Shown here: one piece after another, positions 1 through 6,605 of the stretch | How the letters are laid out: each line of letters starts with the position of its first letter | Position numbering within the stretch: the first letter of the stretch is position 1 | Assembly (NCBI GenBank): GCA_002431355.1 | Contig: DJEQ01000112.1 | Span: 1 to 16,521 of the forward strand | Direction: 5' to 3' | Source: Oribacterium sp. UBA5894 | GTDB taxonomy: Bacteria; Bacillota; Clostridia; Lachnospirales; Lachnospiraceae | Length of the DNA stretch: 16,521 nt | Notes under the pieces: generated by a model | What the model saw: the letters and a program-made list of their open reading frames with translations, nothing else | The model's database searches: none | Told to the model about the DNA's origin: nothing | Program-made: the position numbers and the translations under genes

Positions 1-477
1 ATAATCAAACGCGATCCGCTCGCCGTTCATCGGATACCGGATCTTTCCGCAGTAGTGAAAGCCATAGCGTGTAAGCGCCTGCTGCATCGGCAGATTCTTT
101 TCGTGCGTGTCAATGCGTACATAATCTGCCGCTTTCGTGCAGAACTCGAAGCACGCATGGCCAATGCCTCGGGCCTCACTGCAGGAGGCCACGCGGTGGA
201 TGACGCCATACGGTCGGTCTTCGGTCCAGTGGCCTTCGGTGATGACATCATACACTGGATCATGGCCGATAAAAAAGGCGAAGGTCCCGACGATGCGCTC
301 GCCCTCGGTGACCACATAGCTTCGACCGAGCGCGATATCCTCTTCGAGGATGTCCCGCTTCGGGTAGCCATCTCCCCACTGCTCCCGGTTGCCATACGAA
401 GCCATAAACGCCCGTGCTTCTTCATATATTTCCATCATTCGGCCGAGATCTTCAGCCTTACTCTTTCGTATTTCCAT
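1..477 (-). CDS. GNAT-family N-acetyltransferase, C-terminus cut by window edge
   Basis: The minus strand from the ATG at 477 stays open to base 1 (159 codons, no stop), so the 3' end lies outside the window. The protein starts MEIRKSKAEDLGRMMEIYEEA, a typical GNAT beginning (beta strand, then helix alpha-1 with acidic residues). A central strand-rich segment (YVVTEGERIVGTFAFFIG) is followed by IHRVAS and ARGIGHACFEFC, which fits motif A, the acetyl-CoA pyrophosphate loop (R/Q-x-x-G-x-G/A). Near the edge there is YGFHYCGKI, the usual GNAT 'GF' strand. GGGAG ends about 7 bases before the ATG and supports this start. It would transfer an acetyl group from acetyl-CoA to an unknown amine in the cytoplasm; the substrate cannot be read from sequence. 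It follows hisK after a 144-bp gap and may be the last gene of the his transcript. Confidence 0.85.
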   Translation of the reverse strand, partial: MEIRKSKAEDLGRMMEIYEEARAFMASYGNREQWGDGYPKRDILEEDIALGRSYVVTEGERIVGTFAFFIGHDPVYDVITEGHWTEDRPYGVIHRVASCSEARGIGHACFEFCTKAADYVRIDTHEKNLPMQQALTRYGFHYCGKIRYPMNGERIAFDY

Positions 478-482
478 TCCAG

Positions 483-574
483 TGCTCCCACCACCTGTGG
501 TTTCTCTCTTCACCTGCAGGTCCTTCCTCCGGATGAGCCCGCTCCCTCTCCCTGGAGGATGCTCCCACCACCTG
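483..574. repeat. Direct repeat of 15 bp in the hisK-GNAT gap
   Basis: TGCTCCCACCACCTG occurs at 483-497 and again at 560-574, 77 bp apart. On the minus strand it reads CAGGTGGTGGGAGCA, and the copy nearer the GNAT gene carries that gene's ribosome-binding site (GGGAG). Between the copies are small palindromes: CCACCTGTGG (491-500), ACCTGCAGGT (512-521), and TCCTCC/GGAGGA arms at 525-530 and 554-559. It could be a duplicated ribosome-site region or a worn remnant of a larger repeat. It is not clearly a member of the two large arrays. Confidence 0.5.
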
Positions 575-621
575 CGATTCTTTCTCATTATAATACGGTA
601 CATTCCCGGCAGCGTTCTTCC

Positions 622-1830
622 TCAAAGCGGCACAGGCTGCCAGTACAGAAGTCCGCCCTCATCGGCGTTTGTGTTCTTCGCGACTCTTCTTTCTGCCTGC
701 GGCCAGGTATACGGCCTATCCGGATGCCTCTCCGCTTCCCTGTGCTCCTGATCACACAGCGCCTCTGTACGGTTCCGACTGCGCTGCCCCTCCGATTTCT
801 CTCCCCGCACGAGAAGATTTGTATGCGTAAAGCCAGCCCAACGCGCCACCTCCATGGCTTCCTCGAAGCCGCCGTCTAAAAGCTCCTTCTGATGCGCATC
901 CGATGAAATCAGAATTTCTCCGCCAAGGGCATGCAGCTCCCTCAGAAGCTCCGGACGCGGATACACTTCCTTTTTCCGTCCACGATTCATGGCACCACAG
1001 TTGATTTCAAATGGGACGCCATAGGGCACGAGCGCCGCCATAGCCCTGCGTGCCGGTCCGAGATAGCGCTCGCTCTGCTCACCGAGGAAGTGACCACCAT
1101 CCTCGCGGCTCAGGTCATTGAAGCGCGTAATGAGGTCGAAGTGGCCGATAAAGGTCGGATGCAAGCGTTCTGCCACGCATGCCTCAAAGCGGTAGTAATC
1201 CGCCGAAAGTGCATAGAAATCTCCGTTATAGTATTTTTTGCACTGATCATGGAGGAGGCCAATGTCTCCATCCACGCCAATCAGATCCCAGTTTTCAGAG
1301 CCCTCACGGTGCGAGCCAAAGGCAGCGGTATGCGACCATACCGTGCTTCCCGGCACTGGCACGAAGTGTGTTGAGCCGATGGTATATTCTGCACCAGGCA
1401 TTTTGCTCTTGGTGCTACCGCCACACCGATTGGAAATCTCGACGATATCACCACCAGGCATTTTGCTCTTCGCGCCACCGCCCGAAGCTTCGAGTCCAGA
1501 GGTTTCGCTGAAGACGGTGCCGCTGGCGGCTCCACGCTCATGTGTGATCTGTACGGCATCCGTCTTCCGTTTTCCCGCCACACAGCACGGATCGTAGACA
1601 TTGTCCAGCTCTGCACCTCGAAGAATGTCGATTTTTCCACGGTAGGCCGCCTGCAGGCGACAGATTTCTGCCGTATACGCCTGGAAATCCATAAAAACTC
1701 CCGGATCCATGTGTCCGCTGAAGCCAAGATGCGTAAAGTCCTTTCGGATAGCCTCCTGCACCACGGCCTCCGCCGAGTCGGAACCATCGCAGAACGTCGT
1801 ATGCGTATGATAATTTGCATGTAATTTCAT
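622..1830 (-). CDS. hisK: Histidinol-phosphatase, PHP (HisK/HisJ) family, with long extra segments
   Basis: Histidinol-phosphate phosphatase removes phosphate from L-histidinol phosphate, the step between HisC and HisD. PHP metal ligands are visible: H8-x-H10 (YHTHTTFCDG), H40 (SGHMD), E74 (GAELD), H155 (GSTHFV), H230 (GHFD) and D311-x-H313 (SSDAH). AGGAGGAATCCC before the ATG is a strong ribosome site and fixes the start. At 402 residues it is far longer than the usual 260-280. The excess lies in three hydrophilic stretches: residues 82-147 (containing KSKMPG twice, exactly 20 residues apart), about 161-184, and about 344-392 just before the final LLYWQPVPL. All ligands remain, so activity is plausible. 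The hisB in this operon encodes only the dehydratase, so a separate phosphatase is expected and this gene fits that role. Identity is firm; the reading of the extra segments as insertions is inference from family knowledge. Confidence 0.88.
   Translation of the reverse strand: MKLHANYHTHTTFCDGSDSAEAVVQEAIRKDFTHLGFSGHMDPGVFMDFQAYTAEICRLQAAYRGKIDILRGAELDNVYDPCCVAGKRKTDAVQITHERGAASGTVFSETSGLEASGGGAKSKMPGGDIVEISNRCGGSTKSKMPGAEYTIGSTHFVPVPGSTVWSHTAAFGSHREGSENWDLIGVDGDIGLLHDQCKKYYNGDFYALSADYYRFEACVAERLHPTFIGHFDLITRFNDLSREDGGHFLGEQSERYLGPARRAMAALVPYGVPFEINCGAMNRGRKKEVYPRPELLRELHALGGEILISSDAHQKELLDGGFEEAMEVARWAGFTHTNLLVRGEKSEGQRSRNRTEALCDQEHREAERHPDRPYTWPQAERRVAKNTNADEGGLLYWQPVPL
1392..1470. repeat. 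In-frame direct repeat inside hisK
   Basis: The 19-mer CACCAGGCATTTTGCTCTT occurs at 1392-1410 and 1452-1470, exactly 60 bp apart (20 codons), inside the first extra segment of hisK. The bases just after each copy are also alike (GGTGCTACCGCC and CGCGCCACCGCC). The protein therefore repeats GG-x-x-KSKMPG at residues 118-126 and 138-146. The flanks outside this stretch differ, so it looks like a local duplication that has since diverged, rather than a domain. Confidence 0.75.
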
Positions 1831-1946
1831 GGGATTCCTCCTGATGAAGTGGGGATACAGCGGGTGGTGTTGTAATGAAGGCCTTCGCTCGAGTTGCCTC
1901 TGGCAAAGCGCTGGTCCGAAACAGACGTAGTGATCGAACGCACACG

Positions 1947-2684
1947 CTACATCTCGAACGGAGCATCGGATGCGAAGAAAATATTGTTCTGCGGAACGAA
2001 GGGATCGATCTCTTCATCACACTGCATCAGAAAGGTATGCTCAAAAACCTTCTGAAAATGCTTCCGCTCGCGACGCATATGAATGGATCGAAGTCCGCGA
2101 AGCGCCGTCACCATATTGGCAGCATAGATGCCATCGCTTGTAAGGCAACGGTGGAAAAGCTCCGCCGAGGCCTGCATGGACGCACTTGATTTATAGCCGA
2201 TGTAGGCGTCATTCAGAATCGCGTCATAGGGAAGGTGAGAAGGCTCTGCCATTGTCTTCAGGTACGCATGCCCATCCCCGACAAGGACCCGAAGCCGGTC
2301 CGGGTAGGCCTTCTCGAGCGCGCGCAGTCCGAAATAATCCCGGGCGATGTCCACAATCGTCGGGCTCAGCTCGATAACATCAATGGATTTTTCAGGATAA
2401 TGCTGAAGAAAGTACTTCGGATACGCGAAGCCGCCCCCACCGATCAGCAGCACACGCTCGATATCTGGCTTCAGTCGATAGATCCAGGAGAATTCTCGCA
2501 TATACTCAAAGGGAAGTTCACCCGCGAGGGCGGGTTCCAGATACTGCGCGGACTGCATGGCTCCATCCACGAGGAGAAGACGCATGCGTTCCTCATTGTA
2601 GCATCCCTCGCAGACCTCGATGCGCTGGCCCAGGGGATCCTGCGTATGATACAGTGTGGTTTTCTCCTTGATAAAATCCTCCAT
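1947..2684 (-). CDS. Spermidine synthase-like class I SAM-fold protein
   Basis: This 245-residue protein has the Rossmann-type nucleotide-binding fold of spermidine synthases and related methyltransferases. Residues around 77-90 read VLLIGGGGFAYPKYF (glycine-rich motif I); IDVIELSP follows (the acidic residue that binds the ribose), then VLVGDGHAYL and YDAILNDAY, matching the D(G/A)-x-x-x-L and YD-x-I-x-x-D pattern of the family. The N-terminus lacks the full beta-hairpin domain of classical SpeE, and the usual catalytic DSSDP-like motif reads NDAYIG. I therefore call it spermidine-synthase-like rather than SpeE. AAGAGGAG sits very close to the ATG. It begins just after array A and is followed by hisK after a 116-bp gap. 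Its place in a his operon does not reveal a substrate. Confidence 0.75.
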   Translation of the reverse strand: MEDFIKEKTTLYHTQDPLGQRIEVCEGCYNEERMRLLLVDGAMQSAQYLEPALAGELPFEYMREFSWIYRLKPDIERVLLIGGGGFAYPKYFLQHYPEKSIDVIELSPTIVDIARDYFGLRALEKAYPDRLRVLVGDGHAYLKTMAEPSHLPYDAILNDAYIGYKSSASMQASAELFHRCLTSDGIYAANMVTALRGLRSIHMRRERKHFQKVFEHTFLMQCDEEIDPFVPQNNIFFASDAPFEM

Positions 2685-2704
2685 AGCTCCTCTTTCACTC
2701 GCAG

Positions 2705-2991
2705 GCAGGCATGCTCTGGCTGAATTCAGCTTCCATGCCTATGGTTCACTGCCCCGGTTGCTTCCGGCTTAGGCACGTTCTTGTTAAAGTCAGCTTCCAT
2801 GCCTGCGCCTTTTCCTTCTTGCTTCTCTCAGCATAGGCATGCTTGAACCGAAAATCAAGGTGCATGCCTATAGTTGGACAGTTCATCAAGGAAAAGGCAT
2901 AGGCACGTTTAAAGTGATTTAATGGGAAATGCCTATAAAAATCAAATTTCGCATAGTCACATCAAGCAAAAAAAGCAAAAAACGTGCCTAT
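2705..2991. repeat. Array A: five spaced imperfect palindromes with ATAGGCAYG arms
   Basis: Five units lie in the NUDIX to spermidine-synthase-like gap. Left and right 9-bp arms are at 2705-2713/2734-2742 (A1), 2769-2777/2798-2806 (A2), 2833-2841/2863-2871 (A3), 2899-2907/2928-2936 (A4) and 2953-2961/2983-2991 (A5). The arm consensus is ATAGGCAYG on the left and CATGCCTAT on the right. Arm-to-arm offset is 29 or 30 bp in every unit, and unit starts are 64, 64, 66 and 54 bp apart. The 16-27 bp between units are all different. Cores also differ, but A1 and A2 share CAGCTTC directly before the right arm. Inner stems are visible: GCTGAATTCAGC in A1 (2719-2730), CTTGA/TCAAG in A3, TTAAA/TTTAA in A4. 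A5 seems inverted (T-rich side next to its right arm) and its right arm contains the NUDIX stop codon. The array would be transcribed with the operon. Function unknown. Confidence 0.85.
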
Positions 2992-3527
2992 ACTTGCGAT
3001 TTCTCACTGGCAAGTGCCTCCTGAATCCGCGCATAATGAAGAAATGCGTCCTCTTCATGGAGCACCCGGATTTCCTCCATGGTTGCCAGCCGAAAATCGA
3101 TGGCCTCGGACTGCTCGATCGTCACAGCCCGCTCCGAAAACTCCAGCCTCACATGATAAATATCCACGTAGTAATTATCGCCACGCTTCAGGTCCTCATT
3201 GCGATAGCTGTAGATCGGCGTCTGCTCTGCCGCCGGAATCCCGGAAATGTCGAGCCCCGTTTCCTCGCGCACCTCCCGCGTAATCGCCGCAAAGCTGTCC
3301 TCCCCGGCACGCGCACCACCGCCTGAGATTTCCCAGGCTCCGGCCGCCCACTTTTTCGTGAGCGCACGCCGCGTAATGAGAAAGCGCCCATCCGATGGTC
3401 GCTCGATAAGTGCGAGCACATACAGCATGTACTCTCCCTCTTTCAGGAAGGTCGTCCGTGGCACGATACGCCCCGTCCGCTTTCGTTCTCCATCATAGAT
3501 GTCCATCAGCTCGTCTTTTGAATCCAT
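2988..3527 (-). CDS. NUDIX hydrolase family protein
   Basis: The 179-residue protein carries a complete NUDIX box, G-x5-E-x7-REVREETGL, at residues 70-92, with the metal-binding glutamates E85, E88 and E89 on the helix. NUDIX enzymes split a nucleoside diphosphate linked to another group X, using Mg2+. Around the box are FLITRRALTKKWAAGAWEISGGG and SYRNEDLKRGDNYYVDIYHVRLE, a layout seen in YfcD/isopentenyl-diphosphate-isomerase-like and NTP-pyrophosphatase-like members; the substrate cannot be decided. GGAG about 8 bases before the ATG supports the start. It follows hisI by 146 bp and its TAG stop lies inside the last arm of array A. Because HisE, a pyrophosphohydrolase, is absent from this operon, a replacement role is a possible but unproven idea. 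Confidence 0.85.
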   Translation of the reverse strand: MDSKDELMDIYDGERKRTGRIVPRTTFLKEGEYMLYVLALIERPSDGRFLITRRALTKKWAAGAWEISGGGARAGEDSFAAITREVREETGLDISGIPAAEQTPIYSYRNEDLKRGDNYYVDIYHVRLEFSERAVTIEQSEAIDFRLATMEEIRVLHEEDAFLHYARIQEALASEKSQV

Positions 3528-3673
3528 ACATCCATCTCCACATTTCTTCTGATCAGGTCAATGCCTGCTTCTCCGCATCATCGCTTCGCGCACAGACCTT
3601 CTATTCAGCCCGATCGTCATCAGTAGCGCATGCGTCCAAATCAGTTCCATCCCTGCTTCCCGTACATATACCT

Positions 3674-4057
3674 TCACTTTTGAAGATTTGCCTTTTCCAC
3701 TTCCGCACTGTTTTCCGGCCAGTCCTTCCGAAGAGAAGCATCGAAGCAGCTGTCGCACCCACGATGACAGGCCGGGCCATCCTTCCGTACCTGCACCAGA
3801 ATGGCATCGCAGTCACAGTCCGCCTCCATCGTCACGATGTGCTGATAGTTTCCGCTCGTGGCGCCCTTCAGCCAGAGCTCCTGCCGCGAGCGGGACCAGA
3901 AGCAGGTAAGTCCTTTTTCAAGGGTTATCCCGAGCGATTCGCGGTTCATGTATGCAAGGGTCAGTACCCGCTTCGTCTCGGCATCCTGCACGATACACGG
4001 CACCAACCCCTTTTCATCAAATTTTACTTTTTCAATGTCAAAAGCCTCTACGCTCAT
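3674..4057 (-). CDS. hisI: Phosphoribosyl-AMP cyclohydrolase (HisI, without HisE domain)
   Basis: This enzyme opens the adenine ring of phosphoribosyl-AMP to give ProFAR. Using the ATG at 4057 (GAGGAG five or so bases upstream) gives 127 residues; an in-frame ATG six codons earlier has no comparable site. The signature SRSRQELWLKGATSGN is at residues 55-70. Mg2+ ligands D80, D82, D84 and Zn2+ ligands C81, C97, C104 keep the exact family spacing (16 and 7). The protein ends soon after, at NLQK, so the HisE pyrophosphatase domain fused in many bacteria is missing, and no separate hisE is seen in the window. It lies 66 bp downstream of hisF. Confidence 0.95.
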   Translation of the reverse strand: MSVEAFDIEKVKFDEKGLVPCIVQDAETKRVLTLAYMNRESLGITLEKGLTCFWSRSRQELWLKGATSGNYQHIVTMEADCDCDAILVQVRKDGPACHRGCDSCFDASLRKDWPENSAEVEKANLQK

Positions 4058-4123
4058 GTACACTCCTCTTTTCATGTTTTCTCGGGGTGAGTGCTCCTTT
4101 ATGCGGGCACCCGTTCATGCCTG

Positions 4124-4882
4124 TCACATCCGTACCGGGATGCCCTCTTCCTTTAGTCTCGCCTTGAGGTCCTCGATCTTCACCTCTCCGAAATGGAAAA
4201 TCGATGCCGCAAGTCCCGCTGAAATGTCCGGAATTTCATGAAACAGCGTCACGAAATCCTCGATGGAGCCCGCACCACCAGACGCAATCACCGGCACTTT
4301 CACGAGCTGGTTCACTGCCGCGAGCATCGCAAGATCGAAGCCCTGCTTCACGCCATCGGTATCGATGGAGTTCAGCACCACTTCGCCAGCGCCCCTCTGC
4401 ACGCCCTCCTTCACCCACTGAAGGGCATCCATGCCTGTGTCGATGCGTCCGCCATTCAGGAAGACATGATAACTCCCATCCACACGCTTTGCGTCCACCG
4501 ACAGCACTACACACTGATTTCCATATTTTTCTGCCGCCTGGTTAATAAGCTCAGGATGTTTAATGGCGCCCGAATTGACGGAGACCTTATCTGCTCCACA
4601 TTTCAGCACGCGATCGAAATCGTCCACGGTGTTAATGCCACCACCGACAGTCAGGGGGATGAAAATCTGCTGCGCCACCTCTGTGAGGATATCCGTAAAG
4701 AGCTTCCGCCCCTCAAAGCTCGCCGTGATATCATAAAAAACGAGCTCATCCGCACCCGCATCGCTATAATATTTTCCGAGCTCCACAGGGCTGTTCACAT
4801 CACGGAGTCCCTCGAAATTAACCCCCTTCACTACGCGTCCATCACGCACATCGAGACATGGAATAATACGTTTCGTGATCAT
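4124..4882 (-). CDS. hisF: Imidazole glycerol phosphate synthase, cyclase subunit
   Basis: HisF is the (beta-alpha)8 barrel that, with ammonia supplied by HisH, turns PRFAR into imidazole glycerol phosphate and AICAR. The start chosen is the ATG at 4882 (AAGGA seven bases upstream), giving MITKRIIPCLDVRDGRVVKG and 252 residues, the usual length; a longer frame from 4948 would add 22 unlikely residues. Catalytic D11 (CLDV) and D130 (LSVDAKR) are both in place, with phosphate-binding VGGGI at about 79-83 and the late ASGGAGS loop. Its partner HisH lies two genes upstream, with hisA between them. Confidence 0.96.
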   Translation of the reverse strand: MITKRIIPCLDVRDGRVVKGVNFEGLRDVNSPVELGKYYSDAGADELVFYDITASFEGRKLFTDILTEVAQQIFIPLTVGGGINTVDDFDRVLKCGADKVSVNSGAIKHPELINQAAEKYGNQCVVLSVDAKRVDGSYHVFLNGGRIDTGMDALQWVKEGVQRGAGEVVLNSIDTDGVKQGFDLAMLAAVNQLVKVPVIASGGAGSIEDFVTLFHEIPDISAGLAASIFHFGEVKIEDLKARLKEEGIPVRM

Positions 4883-4985
4883 CTGTTTTTCCTTTCTGCT
4901 TGCTTTTCCCAGGCCCATGCTCCGCCATGGCTCCAGTCTTTCATGCATCTGGTCTGTCGCAATCTCCTGTCACAGCTATCAGGCG

Positions 4986-5702
4986 TCAGCCTCGCGCCAG
5001 CCTCAGCGCATCCTCGAGCGACACGGCTCCGTTGTACATGGCCTTTCCGAGAATCGCGCCATAAAGCTTCATCTCACGGAGCGCCCGAAGATCGTCGAGC
5101 GTCGACACGCCTCCGGAGGCCGTAATGTCAATTCCCTCCAGTCTGGAAAGCCGCTCATAAAGTGGCAGATTTGTGCCCTTCATCGCCCCATCCCGGGAGA
5201 TGTCCGTCACGATGGCCGTCTTTACGCCGAGGTCTCGAAGCTGTCCCAGGAAATCAAACATATCGACATCCAGGACCTCCATCCAGCCCTTGACCGCGAC
5301 CTTTCCCTCCTTTGCATCCACACCGACAGCGATCTGCTCTCCCCAGTGGGCGAGCGCATCCCGTAGAAACAGTGGGTCCGTGACGGCCTTCGTTCCGAGA
5401 ATCACCCGGGCGACCCCGGCCTTGAGATAGCGTTCGATCGTGTCGAGGCTCCGAATACCACCGCCGATCTCCACCTGGAGGTCCGTCTTCTGGCAGATGC
5501 CCTCTACCACGTCAAAGTTTGGTGTCGTGCCGTCCTTTGCGCCCTCGAGATCCACGAGATGAAGCCAGCTGGCTCCCTTCGCCTCAATCTCCTGTGCCGT
5601 TCTGACCGGATCGTCACTGTAGACCGTCATCTTCTGATAGTCTCCCTTCAGAAGACGCACTACCTTATGGTCGTATAAATCAATTGCCGGAAACAGTAGC
5701 AT
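4986..5702 (-). CDS. hisA: ProFAR isomerase (HisA)
   Basis: HisA converts ProFAR to PRFAR by an Amadori rearrangement. The 238-residue barrel starts MLLFPAIDLYDHKVVRLLKG, with catalytic D8 and, in the second half, D129 (VGVDAKEG), the pair typical of the family. Phosphate-binding IGGGIRSL is at about 79-86 and TASGGVSTLDDL lies near the end. AAGGGAAAGAG before the ATG supports the start. The V-T-D-I-S-R-D-G motif indicates HisA rather than the bifunctional PriA of actinobacteria, in line with a clostridial host. It is separated from hisH by 134 bp that include a hairpin. Confidence 0.96.
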   Translation of the reverse strand: MLLFPAIDLYDHKVVRLLKGDYQKMTVYSDDPVRTAQEIEAKGASWLHLVDLEGAKDGTTPNFDVVEGICQKTDLQVEIGGGIRSLDTIERYLKAGVARVILGTKAVTDPLFLRDALAHWGEQIAVGVDAKEGKVAVKGWMEVLDVDMFDFLGQLRDLGVKTAIVTDISRDGAMKGTNLPLYERLSRLEGIDITASGGVSTLDDLRALREMKLYGAILGKAMYNGAVSLEDALRLARG

Positions 5703-5742
5703 CTCTTTCCCTTTCTTGTGTTATCCTATCTCTTCTCTTTTC

Positions 5743-5773
5743 CTGCACGTGCAGATGGATATCTTCATCTGCA
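5743..5773. other. Stem-loop and palindrome in the hisH-hisA gap
   Basis: CTGCACGTGCAG (5743-5754) is a perfect 12-bp palindrome. It overlaps an 8-bp inverted repeat, TGCAGATG (5750-5757) and CATCTGCA (5766-5773), with an 8-base loop. These are two mutually exclusive folds. No run of T follows on either strand, so it is not a plain intrinsic terminator. It could act on mRNA stability or as a protein site between cistrons, or have no role. Confidence 0.4.
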
Positions 5774-5836
5774 TGATTTCATCGTTGTCTCATCGATACA
5801 GCCTGCGCATTGAATGAAGCGATCTCGAGGAAGCAG

Positions 5837-6445
5837 TTACAGTGCAGCAAAGGCCTTTAAAATCTTCAGTCCGACAGCCCCGCTCTTCTCCGGATGGAAC
5901 TGTGTGCCGAAAACCATGCCCTTCTGCACGGCCGCGGTGAGCGGAACCCCATACTCTGCTGTCGCGGTCAGGTCTGTCTCGCAGTCAAAGGCGGCGAAGC
6001 TATGCACGAAGTAGACGCAGTCGCCTTCCTTTAGATCCTGAAACAGAGGGCAGCGTTTCACAAAGTGCAGCGCATTCCAGCCCATGTGCGGAATGTCGAG
6101 ATTTGCCGGAATCACGCCCTCAATCGGCCGCACCTCGCCAGGAATCAGTCCGAGCCCCTCGTGCTCGCCATACTCCAGTGAACGGTCAAACAGCAGCTGC
6201 ATGCCGAGGCAGATCCCGAGAAACGGCTTGCCGGTTGCCGCCTGCTCCTTCACGAAGTCGAACAGGTCCCGCTCCCGAAGCTTCGTCACGGCATCCCCGA
6301 AGGCCCCGACTCCCGGCAGAATCACATGATCTGCTTCGCGAATTGTGGCCGGATCCGAGGTCACCACAGCCTCCTCGCCGATGGCGTGAAAGGAGCTTTT
6401 CAGTGAAAAGAGGTTTCCGACACCATAATCAATAATTGCAATCAT
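5837..6445 (-). CDS. hisH: Imidazole glycerol phosphate synthase, glutaminase subunit
   Basis: HisH is a class I glutamine amidotransferase that hydrolyses glutamine and channels ammonia to HisF. The ATG at 6445 (AAAGGA 6-7 bases upstream) gives the canonical beginning MIAIIDYGVGNLFSLKSSF and 202 residues; the frame is open 20 codons further up, but that stretch is unlike the family. The nucleophile is C79 in LGICLGMQLL, the oxyanion region is LPGVGAFGD, and the His-Glu pair is in TQFHPEKSG near the C-terminus. The last residues overlap nothing, and hisA follows after 134 bp. Confidence 0.95.
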   Translation of the reverse strand: MIAIIDYGVGNLFSLKSSFHAIGEEAVVTSDPATIREADHVILPGVGAFGDAVTKLRERDLFDFVKEQAATGKPFLGICLGMQLLFDRSLEYGEHEGLGLIPGEVRPIEGVIPANLDIPHMGWNALHFVKRCPLFQDLKEGDCVYFVHSFAAFDCETDLTATAEYGVPLTAAVQKGMVFGTQFHPEKSGAVGLKILKAFAAL

Positions 6446-6605
6446 ACCATTTCCTTTCTGCATCTGCGCTTTTGTCAGGGCAATGTCTTCGATCGGCACG
6501 GCCATCGCGCCGGGTTCTGTTCATTGCACTCGTCCGATCCATTCATCGTGCCGGTGAACGCCGGGGATCGTCTTGTATCCAGAACGGCTTCAGGTCCATC
6601 CGGCG

